The position numbers were made by a program, and so were the translations under genes. From assembly GCA_045595845.1 (NCBI GenBank), contig JAZOBF010000041.1, positions 1-35,632 on the forward strand: a DNA stretch of 35,632 nucleotides, given 5' to 3'. The notes under the pieces were generated by a model. It did not search any database. It was not told the origin of the DNA and worked only from the letters and a program-made list of their open reading frames with translations. Numbering within the stretch: position 1 is the stretch's first letter; every line of letters begins with the position of its first letter. Origin of the DNA: RGIG3009 sp045595845. Its GTDB lineage: Bacteria > Bacillota > Clostridia > Oscillospirales > Acutalibacteraceae. Positions 16,032 to 24,556 of the stretch are shown piece after piece.

Positions 16032-16716
16032 CGTACCCCATCAATTTGAGCGCTTCTCTCGCCGCCAGTTGTTCGGCTTCCTTTTTGCTGTGACCGTTGC
16101 CCGTCCCAATGACATTGGAGTTGAGATGCACCTCCACGGTAAACCGTTTGTTGTGGTCGGGGCCCGACTCACTCTTCACTTCATATTCGAGGTGTTCCTC
16201 AGGGTTTTGTTGAATAATCTCTTGCAACGCCGTCTTGTAATCACGGAACTGCGGGCGGCATTGTCGCACGCTGAGCTCCTCTTTTAAAAACGGTAGGATA
16301 AACGCTTCGGCGACGGGCAACCCCCCGTCCAAATACAACGCCGCAATCACGGCCTCAAACGCGTCCGCCAAAATGGACGGGCGCTCGGCACCGCCGCCGC
16401 GCTGTTCGCCTTTTCCGAGCAACAAGCACTCGCCCAACCCCAATTTGCGGGCATACGAGCTGAGTGCTTTTTCGCACACCAACGAAGCACGCTGACGAGT
16501 CAGTTGTCCCTCTTCGCCGCGCTCGTTTTCAAACAAATATCCCGCCGTGATGAAGCCGAGTACCGAATCGCCCAAAAACTCAAGCCGTTCATTGCTTTTA
16601 AGCCCGCGATTGCCCTCGTTGGCATACGAGGAGTGCGTCAACGCCGTTTCAAGCAATGCCGCGTCCTTGAAGGTATACCCAATCCTCTCCATCATGCACT
16701 TGGTAGTTTCTTTCAT
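16024..16716 (-). CDS. rnc: Ribonuclease III
   Basis: This 230-residue endonuclease cleaves double-stranded RNA in rRNA precursors and structured mRNAs. The RNase III signature NERLEFLGDSVLGF lies at about residues 42-55, with the second acidic cluster in ILADAFEAVIAALYLDGG. A C-terminal double-stranded RNA-binding domain begins near DYKTALQEIIQQ and ends with SKKEAEQLAAREALKLM. ATG 16716 lies 9 nt after GGAG, which itself overlaps the stop of the ACP-like gene; GTG 16719 is an alternative. The neighbourhood plsX-acp-rnc-smc-ftsY is classic for Firmicutes. Confidence 0.97.
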   Translation of the reverse strand: MKETTKCMMERIGYTFKDAALLETALTHSSYANEGNRGLKSNERLEFLGDSVLGFITAGYLFENERGEEGQLTRQRASLVCEKALSSYARKLGLGECLLLGKGEQRGGGAERPSILADAFEAVIAALYLDGGLPVAEAFILPFLKEELSVRQCRPQFRDYKTALQEIIQQNPEEHLEYEVKSESGPDHNKRFTVEVHLNSNVIGTGNGHSKKEAEQLAAREALKLMGYDD

Positions 16717-16722
16717 CACAAT

Positions 16723-16950
16723 TCACTCCATGTGATCTTCAATATATTCGACAATATCCTCAATCATTTGCCAGGCATCGATTTCGTCAGCGGAAATTCC
16801 CACGCCGTACAAGTCTCCGAACCACACCGCAATTTCGGTGCGGTCATCGGCATAAAGATTCAGATCATCCAATGTCGCCGTCAGCGTAACATCCTCGCCG
16901 TCACAACCGAATCGGTCTGAGAGCAAAGCACGCAACTTGTCCTGAATCAT
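16723..16950 (-). CDS. Acyl carrier protein-like protein lacking the phosphopantetheine serine
   Basis: This 75-residue acidic protein is in the position of acpP between plsX and rnc and aligns with ACP over its full length without gaps. The C-terminal half is especially ACP-like (YGVGISADEID...IEDIVEYIEDH). The prosthetic-group site is altered: where ACPs read DLGADSLD, this protein reads DLNLYADD (residues 29-36), so Ala34 replaces the serine that carries 4'-phosphopantetheine. The codon is GCC on the minus strand. It therefore cannot be a conventional acyl carrier unless modified elsewhere. It overlaps plsX by 4 nt and is followed by rnc after 6 nt, so the frame is intact and probably translated. 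Confidence 0.8.
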   Translation of the reverse strand: MIQDKLRALLSDRFGCDGEDVTLTATLDDLNLYADDRTEIAVWFGDLYGVGISADEIDAWQMIEDIVEYIEDHME

Positions 16951-17948
16951 TCTGCCGCTTCTCCCTTCACCGACTCGGTGATTTTCTCAATTACACCGGC
17001 ACGGGCAAATTCCGCCGCCACGCGAATCGCGTTTTGAATGGCACGCGCTTTCGCGTTACCATGTGCCTTGATAACCGGTTTTGCGACACCGAGCAACGGC
17101 GCACCGCCATGCTCCTCGGTGGATAATTTCTTTTTCAGCCCGCTCAAGTGCGGCTTAATAACCAGCGCCGCGATTTTGGTAAGCAAGTTGGTATAAAAGA
17201 TCTGTTTAATATAGCCGAGCAACATCCCGACCGTGCCCTCTAAAGTCTTGAGCAACACATTGCCGGAAAACCCGTCTGCCACAATCACATCAGCGGCACC
17301 CGCCGGCACATCGCGTGCTTCCACATTTCCGACAAACGGCATATCGCTGTTTTTAAGCAATGCATAGGTTTCGTGTTGCAAATCACTGCCTTTATGCTCC
17401 TCGGTACCGACATTGAGCAGTCCTACCGTCGCGGGTTCACCCTTTTTCATCACAAGGCTCATATACAGGCTTCCCATGCGAGCAAACTGGAACAACATCT
17501 CGGGACGGCAATCCAGATTGGCACCCGAATCGAGCAACATAAACGGTCCGTTATCCGACGGAATGATTGCCGCAAGCGCGGGACGCGACACACCTTTGAT
17601 ACGCTTGACGAGAAAAGTGGCTCCCATGAGTAACGCACCCGTACTGCCCGCCGACACAAACGCGTCTGCGCCGCCTTCGGCAAGCAGACGAAGGCCAACC
17701 GCCATTGAACAATCCTTATGTTCACGCAAAATGGTTTTCGGCACATCGTTCATGGAAATCACATCAGTGGCGTGTACAATCTCAATGCCGTCAAGAGAGA
17801 GGTCTTGTTCACCCGCAATGCGGCGAATCTCCTCCTCATTACCCGTCAGCACGATCTCAAAGCCGTATGCGGCGCGTGCCGCTACCGCACCTTTGATCAC
17901 CTCAAGCGGTGCGTTGTCGCCGCCGTATGCATCAACGATAACTCTCAT
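16947..17948 (-). CDS. plsX: Phosphate acyltransferase PlsX
   Basis: This 333-residue enzyme makes acyl-phosphate from acyl-ACP and inorganic phosphate; PlsY then uses it to acylate glycerol-3-phosphate. The opening MRVIVDAYGGDNAPLEVIKG corresponds to the conserved DAMGGD motif with Tyr in place of Met. Later motifs are VSAGSTGALLMGA, LLDSGANLDCRPEML, NVGTEEHKG and VADGFSGNVLLKT. The length is normal. It overlaps trmFO by 4 nt, with GGAGGAG upstream, and overlaps the ACP-like gene by 4 nt. The acyl donor would have to come from another, functional ACP outside this window. Confidence 0.98.
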   Translation of the reverse strand: MRVIVDAYGGDNAPLEVIKGAVAARAAYGFEIVLTGNEEEIRRIAGEQDLSLDGIEIVHATDVISMNDVPKTILREHKDCSMAVGLRLLAEGGADAFVSAGSTGALLMGATFLVKRIKGVSRPALAAIIPSDNGPFMLLDSGANLDCRPEMLFQFARMGSLYMSLVMKKGEPATVGLLNVGTEEHKGSDLQHETYALLKNSDMPFVGNVEARDVPAGAADVIVADGFSGNVLLKTLEGTVGMLLGYIKQIFYTNLLTKIAALVIKPHLSGLKKKLSTEEHGGAPLLGVAKPVIKAHGNAKARAIQNAIRVAAEFARAGVIEKITESVKGEAAE

Positions 17949-19252
17949 TTAAAACACTCCTCCAACTTTGCAAGTGCCCGCGCGGCAAGTGCCGCATAGC
18001 GTTCGCGTTTGTCACGAATGTGAGACTCCAGTGGTGGTAATACGCCGAAATTTGCGCCCATCGGTTGAAACTCTTTCACCGAGGGATCGCTGACATGATG
18101 CGAAAGCGCACCTGCCATGGTTTCACGAGGTAATATCAGCAACGGTTCTCCCCGCACGGTACGCACGGCATTGAGCCCCGCCAACAAGCCCGAGCAAGCG
18201 GATTCCATATACCCCTCGACACCCGTCATCTGCCCCGCAAAGAATAAGCGGGGTTCATCTTGTAACTGAAACGCTGCATTGAGCAATCGCGGAGAATCCA
18301 AAAACGTATTGCGGTGCATGACACCGTACCGTACAAATTCAGCGTTGCGCAGTGCGGGAATCATCGAAAACACTCGTTTTTGCTCGGAAAATTTGAGGTT
18401 CGTTTGAAATCCGACCAGGTTATACAAAGTACCCTCTGCATTCTCGGTGCGCAGTTGCAACACCGCCCACGGACGGTGCCCGGTGTGCGGATCGCGCAGT
18501 CCCACGGGTTTCATAGGCCCAAAACGAATGGCATCGGTGCCGCGGGAAGCAAGCACCTCAATCGGCATACACCCCTCATACACCTTGGGTTTATCAAATT
18601 CATGCAACAATGCCCGCTCGGCAGAAATCAGCGCCGCATGAAAGGTTTCATATTCTTCTTTGTTCATCGGGCAATTAATATAATCCCCGTCGCCGCTTTC
18701 TTCACGGTCATACCGCGACGCGCGAAACGCCGAAGTCATATCCACACTGTCCACCGTCACAATCGGTGCCGCCGCATCGTAGAAGTTGAGCCCCTCGCCG
18801 AAACGCGCGGCAATCGCGCCCGCTAACGTATCGGATGTCAGAGGGCCTGTGGCAACCACCGTGACACCCTCCCCCGGCAACTCGGTTACTTCTCGGTGCT
18901 CCACCGTAATGTTCGGATGCGCGGTAATACGGGCGGTAACACCCTCAGAAAACCGATCGCGGTCCACCGCAAGCGCCCCGCCTGCGGGCACCGCACATTC
19001 GCGGGCAACCGCCACACACACCGAGCCCATGCGCGCCATTTCTTCCTTTAAAAGCCCCGCCGCGCTTTCGATACGGGAGGCTTTGAGCGAATTGGAGCAC
19101 ACCAGTTCCGCCAAGGCGGGACTGTGATGCGCCGGCGTGTACCGCGCGGGTTTCATCTCAATCAGCGTGACAGATACACCGGCATTTGCGGCCGACCACG
19201 CGGCTTCACATCCGGCAAGACCCCCGCCGATAACCGTAATATGCTCACTCAT
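17945..19252 (-). CDS. trmFO: Methylenetetrahydrofolate-tRNA (uracil-5-)-methyltransferase TrmFO
   Basis: This 435-residue flavoprotein makes m5U54 in the tRNA T-loop using methylenetetrahydrofolate and FAD, the pathway typical of Firmicutes. The FAD-binding GGGLAGCEAAW lies near residue 9. ELVCSNSLKA, the Cys-containing DYINCPMNKEEY, MKPVGLRDPHTG and AGQMTGVEGYMES are family hallmarks. ATG 19252 overlaps the topA stop by 8 nt; the longer frame to 19459 reads through topA and is rejected. The usual family length is about 435, which supports this start. topA-trmFO adjacency is conserved in Firmicutes. Confidence 0.98.
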   Translation of the reverse strand: MSEHITVIGGGLAGCEAAWSAANAGVSVTLIEMKPARYTPAHHSPALAELVCSNSLKASRIESAAGLLKEEMARMGSVCVAVARECAVPAGGALAVDRDRFSEGVTARITAHPNITVEHREVTELPGEGVTVVATGPLTSDTLAGAIAARFGEGLNFYDAAAPIVTVDSVDMTSAFRASRYDREESGDGDYINCPMNKEEYETFHAALISAERALLHEFDKPKVYEGCMPIEVLASRGTDAIRFGPMKPVGLRDPHTGHRPWAVLQLRTENAEGTLYNLVGFQTNLKFSEQKRVFSMIPALRNAEFVRYGVMHRNTFLDSPRLLNAAFQLQDEPRLFFAGQMTGVEGYMESACSGLLAGLNAVRTVRGEPLLILPRETMAGALSHHVSDPSVKEFQPMGANFGVLPPLESHIRDKRERYAALAARALAKLEECFK

Positions 19253-21341
19253 CGGTCTTTTTACCCCGACCGACCTTTTCGTATCCGCATCCCTCGGCAA
19301 GGCAGACAACCCCGCCGCCGCGACCTTTGCGACGGAACAGCGTTTTGCCGCATTGCGGGCAGGTGTGCGCCGTCGGCTCGTTCCAGGTAACAAAATCACA
19401 AGTCGGATACTTCTCGCAACCGAAGAACTTGCGTCCGCGTTTGGCTTTTTTAGCAACAATCGTGCCGCCGCATTTCGGACAAATACCCACCGTTTTATCT
19501 AAGAGCGGTTTGGTGTTTTTACACGCGGGATACCCGGGACAAGCCAAGAATTTTCCGAACCGTCCCGTTTTAATTACCATACGGCGGCCGCACTTGTCAC
19601 ACACCTCGTCGCTTTCTTCTTCGGGCACTTTGATGCGTTCACCCGACAAGGTATCCTCTGCTTTTTTGAGCGTTTCGGAAAACCCTTTGTAAAACTCGCT
19701 GAGTGTATTTATCCAATCCGCTTCACCGGATTCCACCGTATCCAACTGGTGTTCCATATGTGCGGTAAATTCCGTATCCACAATTTCGGGGAACTGCTCT
19801 TTCATTAAGTGCGTGGTCACTTCGCCAAGTGCCGTCGGCTTTAAGGATTTTCCGTCGCGCTCAATGTATTCCCGCGTCAGAATAGTGCTGATGGTCGGCG
19901 CATAGGTGGACGGACGGCCGATGCCGTTTTCCTCAAGCGCCTTGATAAGCGTCGCCTCGGTATAGCGGGCGGGCGGTTGGGTAAAGTGCTGAGAACCGCT
20001 CAAATCACGCAATGTCAGCGTATCTCCCTCGGAAAGCGGCGGCAACGCGCTGTTTTCCTCATCGTCCTCGTCTTTCCCCTCGACATACAACACGGTATAT
20101 CCGTCAAACCGCACGGTATACCCTGACGCTTTAAAAAGCGCATCCCCCGCCGCAATCTCCACTTGGCAGGTATCTTGAGTGCCGCTTGCCATCAAACTGG
20201 CAATAAACCGCGACCAAATCAAACTGTACAATTTGTACTGATCGGCACTCAAAAACGGTTTAACCTGCTCGGGGGTGAGTGACGGCGATGACGGACGAAT
20301 CGCTTCGTGCGCGTCCTGCGCGCTCTTGCGCGTTTTGTAGTACCGCGGTTTTTCGGGCAAGTATTGTGCCCCGTACCGCGCTGTGATATAAGCATTACCC
20401 TCACGGCGCGCATCTTCCGAAATGCGCAACGAATCGGTACGCATATAGGTAATCAAACCCATCGAGCCTTTGTCGCCGAGGTCGATACCTTCATACAGCT
20501 CCTGCGCCGCTTTCATGGTGCGCTTAGACGAGAAACCCAGTTTGCGGCTGGCTTCCTGTTGCATGGTGGAGGTCGTAAACGGCGGTGCAGGCGACACCTT
20601 GCGCTCGCCGCGCTTAATGGCAGAAACGGTAAAGGTTTCGTTGCGAATCGCCTCAAGCATGGCATTGGTCTGTTCTTCGTTTTTGAGTGCGACTTTACTC
20701 TTGCCGTATTTATATAAATGCGCCGTAAAGGGTTTCCCTTTTGCCGATTTGGATAACTGTGCATCGATATTCCAGTATTCGTCGCTGACAAATGCACGAA
20801 TCTCCTCTTCGCGGTCAACAATGATGCGCACCGCCGCCGATTGCACACGGCCCGCAGACAACCCTTTGCGAATCTTTTTCCACAAAAACGGACTGATGCG
20901 GTAACCGACCAAACGGTCAAGTGCCCGCCGCGCCTGTTGCGCATTCACCAAGTCCATATCCACCGAACGCGGTGCCGCCATGCCCTGTGCCACACCGCTT
21001 TTGGTGATTTCGGTAAAGGTCACACGGTTTTGTTCGTTTAAGTTCACATTCAACATCTGTGCCAAATGCCACGAAATCGCCTCACCCTCACGGTCCGGGT
21101 CGGTCGCGAGAATGACGCCGTCACTGGCGGCGGCCTTGGCTTTAAGTTCGCGAATCAAAGCGGACTTACCCGCAATATCCACATACCGCAATTTAAAGTT
21201 GTGCTCGACATCCACACCGAGTAAACTTTTGGGCAAATCGCGGATATGCCCCATGGAGGCCATGACTTCATAGCCGGCACCTAAATATTTTTGAATCGTT
21301 TTGGCTTTTGCGGGAGATTCCACAATAACCAATTTTGACAT
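19245..21341 (-). CDS. topA: DNA topoisomerase I
   Basis: This 698-residue type IA topoisomerase relaxes negative supercoils. The TOPRIM domain shows LVIVESPAKAKTI at the N-terminus and DPDREGEAISWHL around residue 81. The catalytic tyrosine is Tyr299 in GLITYMRTDS. Three C-terminal four-cysteine zinc modules follow (CDKCG, CPKCG and CPQCG types). ATG 21341 has GAGGTGA upstream and lies 10 nt after the dprA stop; the upstream extension to 21389 would enter dprA. Length and domain order are normal. Confidence 0.98.
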   Translation of the reverse strand: MSKLVIVESPAKAKTIQKYLGAGYEVMASMGHIRDLPKSLLGVDVEHNFKLRYVDIAGKSALIRELKAKAAASDGVILATDPDREGEAISWHLAQMLNVNLNEQNRVTFTEITKSGVAQGMAAPRSVDMDLVNAQQARRALDRLVGYRISPFLWKKIRKGLSAGRVQSAAVRIIVDREEEIRAFVSDEYWNIDAQLSKSAKGKPFTAHLYKYGKSKVALKNEEQTNAMLEAIRNETFTVSAIKRGERKVSPAPPFTTSTMQQEASRKLGFSSKRTMKAAQELYEGIDLGDKGSMGLITYMRTDSLRISEDARREGNAYITARYGAQYLPEKPRYYKTRKSAQDAHEAIRPSSPSLTPEQVKPFLSADQYKLYSLIWSRFIASLMASGTQDTCQVEIAAGDALFKASGYTVRFDGYTVLYVEGKDEDDEENSALPPLSEGDTLTLRDLSGSQHFTQPPARYTEATLIKALEENGIGRPSTYAPTISTILTREYIERDGKSLKPTALGEVTTHLMKEQFPEIVDTEFTAHMEHQLDTVESGEADWINTLSEFYKGFSETLKKAEDTLSGERIKVPEEESDEVCDKCGRRMVIKTGRFGKFLACPGYPACKNTKPLLDKTVGICPKCGGTIVAKKAKRGRKFFGCEKYPTCDFVTWNEPTAHTCPQCGKTLFRRKGRGGGVVCLAEGCGYEKVGRGKKTDE

Positions 21342-21351
21342 ACTGTTCACC

Positions 21352-22551
21352 TCATTTGGAATACCGTTTCCCGGGATAACTGCGTGCACATCCGTACAAC
21401 TCCAGTTCTGTGATCGCCGAGAAAAATTTGTTGGCGGGAATGCCGATAGCGGTACATAATTCCTCCGCCGTGACAGGCTCGTCTGTTAACGCACCGTATA
21501 CAGCCTTTGCAATATCACTTGCCCCCTCGGGACACGGATACTGTATCAGCAGCGGCGTACTGTCCGCTACCCGCTGTACTTTTCGAACCTCGCGTACGGG
21601 TTCAGCCCGCAAAATATACTCACTGTAAGCCGCCTGTGCGCGGTCGGCTTCCTCTTCCCGTAACATGCCGCCCGAACGCACCTGATACTCGCGCAAAATC
21701 TCGCTTGCCCGCGTGACCAGTACCGCGCCATCTTTGATAAGTTCGTTGGAACCAACACTCGCGGACGAAGTAATGTTACCGGGGACTACAAAGACATCGC
21801 GCCCCTGTTCTCGGGCGTACCGCGCCGTAATAAGGGCGCCGCTTCTCTCGGGAGCCTCTACAACACATATACCCCATGAAAGCCCACTGATTAGTCGGTT
21901 TCGCACATGAAAATTGTTTGAAAATGCCGGTGTGCCCGGCAAATATTCCGTAATCACCGCGCCGCCCTCTTCGACAATCTGCCGACGAAGAGACCGATTC
22001 GGGACCGGATATTCCACATCCAATCCACAGGCCTGCACCGCCACGGTGCGCCCGCCTGCATACAACGCCCCTTGGTGCGAAGCACAGTCTATCCCCTTCG
22101 CTCCGCCGCTGATAATCGTACTGCCTGCGGCCGCAAGCCCTGCCGCGATGCTACCCGCAACTTTCACACCGTACTCCGTACATTTTCGTGTGCCGACCAT
22201 CGCTATAGGCGGCACGACAGCCGCATCAACATTGGGCAACAACCCTCTGCCGTACAACACAAGCGGCGGCGAGAAAAGTTGGCGAAAGATGGCGGGATAT
22301 CCCTTGTCTTCCGGCGTTAAAATCCATCCCATCTTGTCACAACGCTCCGCCATGCGTAGCATCGGGTCAATCGTTTTGCGACATAAACATTCCAGCGGCT
22401 TGCCTGTAATACCGGCTTGCTCGAGTTCCAAACGGCCGGCCTCGTATACCGCCTCCGGTCCCGAAAACGCCTCCAGCAATTTCGGCACTGCCGAACTGCC
22501 TTGCCCCACCGCTTGCTGAATCCACATCCAGTATGGTGTGCTGTTATTCAT
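21352..22551 (-). CDS. dprA: DNA-processing protein DprA
   Basis: This 399-residue protein is DprA/Smf, which loads RecA on incoming single-stranded DNA during transformation. An N-terminal helical region precedes the Rossmann-like domain with MVGTRKCTEYGVK, ISGGAKGIDCASHQGAL, NNFHVRNRLISGLSWG and ERSGALITARYA, all characteristic. The C-terminus (EPVTAEELCTAIGIP onward) fits the usual winged-helix domain. ATG 22551 overlaps the SpoU gene by 8 nt and has GAGG upstream. DprA is widespread even where competence is undocumented, so it does not prove natural transformation. Confidence 0.97.
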   Translation of the reverse strand: MNNSTPYWMWIQQAVGQGSSAVPKLLEAFSGPEAVYEAGRLELEQAGITGKPLECLCRKTIDPMLRMAERCDKMGWILTPEDKGYPAIFRQLFSPPLVLYGRGLLPNVDAAVVPPIAMVGTRKCTEYGVKVAGSIAAGLAAAGSTIISGGAKGIDCASHQGALYAGGRTVAVQACGLDVEYPVPNRSLRRQIVEEGGAVITEYLPGTPAFSNNFHVRNRLISGLSWGICVVEAPERSGALITARYAREQGRDVFVVPGNITSSASVGSNELIKDGAVLVTRASEILREYQVRSGGMLREEEADRAQAAYSEYILRAEPVREVRKVQRVADSTPLLIQYPCPEGASDIAKAVYGALTDEPVTAEELCTAIGIPANKFFSAITELELYGCARSYPGKRYSK

Positions 22552-23335
22552 ACGCGTATCCTCGTACCATTTCCCAAAATACGATACCCGCCGCCATCGA
22601 CGCGTTGAGTGATTCGGCACGCCCCGCCATCGGAATGGTAATGCGCTTTAAGCACGCATCCACCGTTTCGGGTAACAGGCCGTTCCCCTCGTTGCCGATA
22701 ACACAGACCGTCCCGCCTTGGAACTCCACGGTTTGTACCGCCATGGCATCGTTGTCCACGACACAGGCGTACGAACAAATGCCGTTTTCGTGTAGTGACG
22801 GCAGATAGGCGGCAAGGTTGCCCACAGGGATGAGCGGCAAACGAAACACACCACCCATACTGCTGCGCAGCACCTTGGGGCTGTACGGATCACAACAACC
22901 GCTCGACAATAAAACGCCATCCAACCCGAACGCTTCGGCGGTACGAATCATCGTACCCAGATTGCCGGGGTCCTGAATTTGCTCAAACGCCGCATAACGG
23001 CCGCCCGTCTTTAGCAAACCCTCAAATGCGGGGATACGGCAGATGCCGAAAACACCCTGCGGTGTTTCGGTATCACTCAAATAGTCCGCCATGCTGTCGG
23101 AAATTTCGAAAGCCTGCAAAGCAGCGCTCTCTACCGCCGCGGTTATTTGGGGGTATTGTGCACGGGCGCGCGCGGTAATCAGTGCGGTTTCCATGACAAC
23201 GCCGGAACGCACCGCATCCTCACACAAACGCGCCCCCTCGGCAACAAAAAGCCCGCTTTGGCGGCGATATTTGGCGTCGCTGTTTAAACGGCGATACTCT
23301 TTGATAATCCGATTTCCACGGCTGGTGAGTTCCAT
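22544..23335 (-). CDS. TrmH/SpoU family RNA 2'-O-methyltransferase
   Basis: This 263-residue SPOUT methyltransferase resembles RlmB/TrmH enzymes that 2'-O-methylate rRNA or tRNA. An N-terminal substrate-binding domain (about 1-95) precedes the knotted catalytic domain. The three SPOUT motifs are visible: QIQDPGNLGTMIRTAEAFG, VIGNEGNGL and IPMAGRAESLNASMAAGI. Its position after rplT is common in Clostridia. The target nucleotide cannot be deduced. It is the first of the sixteen tightly packed genes and overlaps dprA by 8 nt. Confidence 0.95.
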   Translation of the reverse strand: MELTSRGNRIIKEYRRLNSDAKYRRQSGLFVAEGARLCEDAVRSGVVMETALITARARAQYPQITAAVESAALQAFEISDSMADYLSDTETPQGVFGICRIPAFEGLLKTGGRYAAFEQIQDPGNLGTMIRTAEAFGLDGVLLSSGCCDPYSPKVLRSSMGGVFRLPLIPVGNLAAYLPSLHENGICSYACVVDNDAMAVQTVEFQGGTVCVIGNEGNGLLPETVDACLKRITIPMAGRAESLNASMAAGIVFWEMVRGYAYE

Positions 23336-23384
23336 GCTTGCACCCCCAAAACCTCTGTCAATTTCTCGCTAATACAAGGAAACA

Positions 23385-23411
23385 GCGCCCGCAGGCAGTG
23401 CCGGCGGGCGC
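23385..23411 (-). terminator. GC-rich hairpin after rplT, possible weak terminator
   Basis: An 8-bp perfect GC stem (23385-23392 with 23404-23411) with an 11-base loop lies just after the rplT stop. On the minus strand it is followed by TGTTTCCTTG rather than a clean T tract. It could be a leaky terminator or an mRNA-stabilising hairpin between rplT and the SpoU gene. No other promoter is obvious before the SpoU gene, so read-through seems likely. Confidence 0.6.
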
Positions 23412-23420
23412 AATTACAGC

Positions 23421-23777
23421 TTAATTTAAGGCCGCTTTTGCTTTCTCTGCCAAACTCGCAAACGCGGCGGCATCCGATACGGCAAGCTCAGCGAGCATCT
23501 TGCGATTTAAGGCAATGTTTGCCTTTTTCAAGCCGTTCATGAATGTGGAATAATTCATGCCGTTGATTTTCGCAGCTGCGGAAATACGGGTGATCCACAG
23601 ACGGCGGAAATCTCTTTTGCGCTGTTTACGGCCGATGTACGCATACTGGCCGGATTTCATAACCGCTTCTTTCGCGGTACGGAACAGCTTAGACTTAGCA
23701 CCAAAATAACCTTTGGCAAGTTTTAATACTTTTTTTCTTCTTTTGCGCGTCATCATTGCGCCTTTAACACGAGCCAT
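23421..23777 (-). CDS. rplT: Large ribosomal subunit protein bL20
   Basis: This 118-residue basic protein is L20, essential for early 50S assembly and the usual autoregulator of the infC operon. MARVKGAMMTRKRRKKVLK, the GYFGAKSKLFRTAKEAV segment and RDFRRLWITRISAAAKINGM are diagnostic. GGAGGA precedes the ATG. It lies 30 nt after rpmI. The leader upstream of infC has the form of an L20-responsive attenuator, so this protein probably represses its own operon. Confidence 0.99.
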   Translation of the reverse strand: MARVKGAMMTRKRRKKVLKLAKGYFGAKSKLFRTAKEAVMKSGQYAYIGRKQRKRDFRRLWITRISAAAKINGMNYSTFMNGLKKANIALNRKMLAELAVSDAAAFASLAEKAKAALN

Positions 23778-23807
23778 GTTTCATATCCTCCGTTTCTGAA
23801 CTCTCAA

Positions 23808-24005
23808 TTATTTGTAGGGAATCAGGCGCTTGACCTGGGCCACATTGGTCACATCGGCGATCGTCGTCTTGCGAAGATTTCTCTTGCGCTTGGTCGTCTT
23901 CTTGTTCAGAATGTGGGATTTGTAGGCATGTGCACGCAACACCTTGCCGGTCTTGGTCAGCTTGAAACGCTTTTTCGCGCCGCTGTGGGTTTTCATCTTG
24001 GGCAT
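23808..24005 (-). CDS. rpmI: Large ribosomal subunit protein bL35
   Basis: This 65-residue protein is L35, recognised by MPKMKTHSGAKKRFKLT, the AYKSHILNKKTTKRKRNLR segment and the VKRLIPYK terminus. ATG 24005 has AAGGAGG 8 nt upstream; an in-frame ATG two codons earlier is too close to that site. It is the middle gene of infC-rpmI-rplT. Confidence 0.98.
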   Translation of the reverse strand: MPKMKTHSGAKKRFKLTKTGKVLRAHAYKSHILNKKTTKRKRNLRKTTIADVTNVAQVKRLIPYK

Positions 24006-24037
24006 AATCATATCCTCCTTAGTTGAATGCCATAGTT

Positions 24038-24556
24038 TTATTTCGCAGTTTTCGGTGCTAAGAACATCAGCATATTGCGGCCTTCCATTTTCGCGGATTT
24101 CTCCACAACGCCGATTTCAGAACAGGTTTCAGCAAACCGATTCATGATATCCAGACCAATCTCCGGATGCCCCATTTCACGACCGCGGAAACGAATGGAA
24201 ACCTTCACCTTGTTGCCTTCTTGCAAAAAGCGCGTGGCGTGTTTTGCCTTGGTGTTGAAATCTGCCACATCGATATTAAGCGACAAGCGGATTTCTTTGG
24301 TTTCAACCAATCGTTGGTTTTTCCGTGCTTCCTTTTCCTTTTTCGCCTGTTCAAAGCGATACTTGCCGTAATCCATAATACGACATACGGGCGGAACGGC
24401 TGTCGGAGCGATCTTGACCAAGTCAAAACCACGCTCGTCTGCCAAAGTGAGCGCCTCCTGTGCGGACATGACACCAAGCTGGGCGCCGTCCTCACCGATT
24501 ACGCGGACTTCGTTGTCACGGATCTGCTCATTGATCTGCAATTCCTTTGTTGCTAT
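24038..24556 (-). CDS. infC: Translation initiation factor IF-3, apparent AUA start
   Basis: IF-3 binds the 30S subunit, prevents premature 50S joining and proofreads start codons. This 172-residue product has QINEQIRDNEVRVI at the N-terminus, then GVMSAQEAL, DYGKYRFEQAKKEKEARKNQ and the C-terminal domain with IRFRGREMGHPEIG. There is no ATG or GTG at the expected start. A strong GGAGGTG lies exactly 7 nt before an in-frame ATA at 24554-24556, which I take as the start. A TTG five codons later has no properly spaced ribosome site. Rare start codons (AUU, AUC, AUA) are known for infC and allow autoregulation by IF-3. The reading frame stays open upstream to 24733, but that part is the structured leader. 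Confidence 0.95.
   Translation of the reverse strand: MATKELQINEQIRDNEVRVIGEDGAQLGVMSAQEALTLADERGFDLVKIAPTAVPPVCRIMDYGKYRFEQAKKEKEARKNQRLVETKEIRLSLNIDVADFNTKAKHATRFLQEGNKVKVSIRFRGREMGHPEIGLDIMNRFAETCSEIGVVEKSAKMEGRNMLMFLAPKTAK

Noticed and set aside
19253..19459. 69-residue N-terminal extension of TrmFO
   Set aside because: It overlaps the C-terminal zinc modules of topA in another frame. The FAD motif and usual family length fit the start at 19252.
23340..23368. TTGACA box just before the SpoU gene
   Set aside because: No -10 box can be placed between it and the start codon, and the following bases are the ribosome site.
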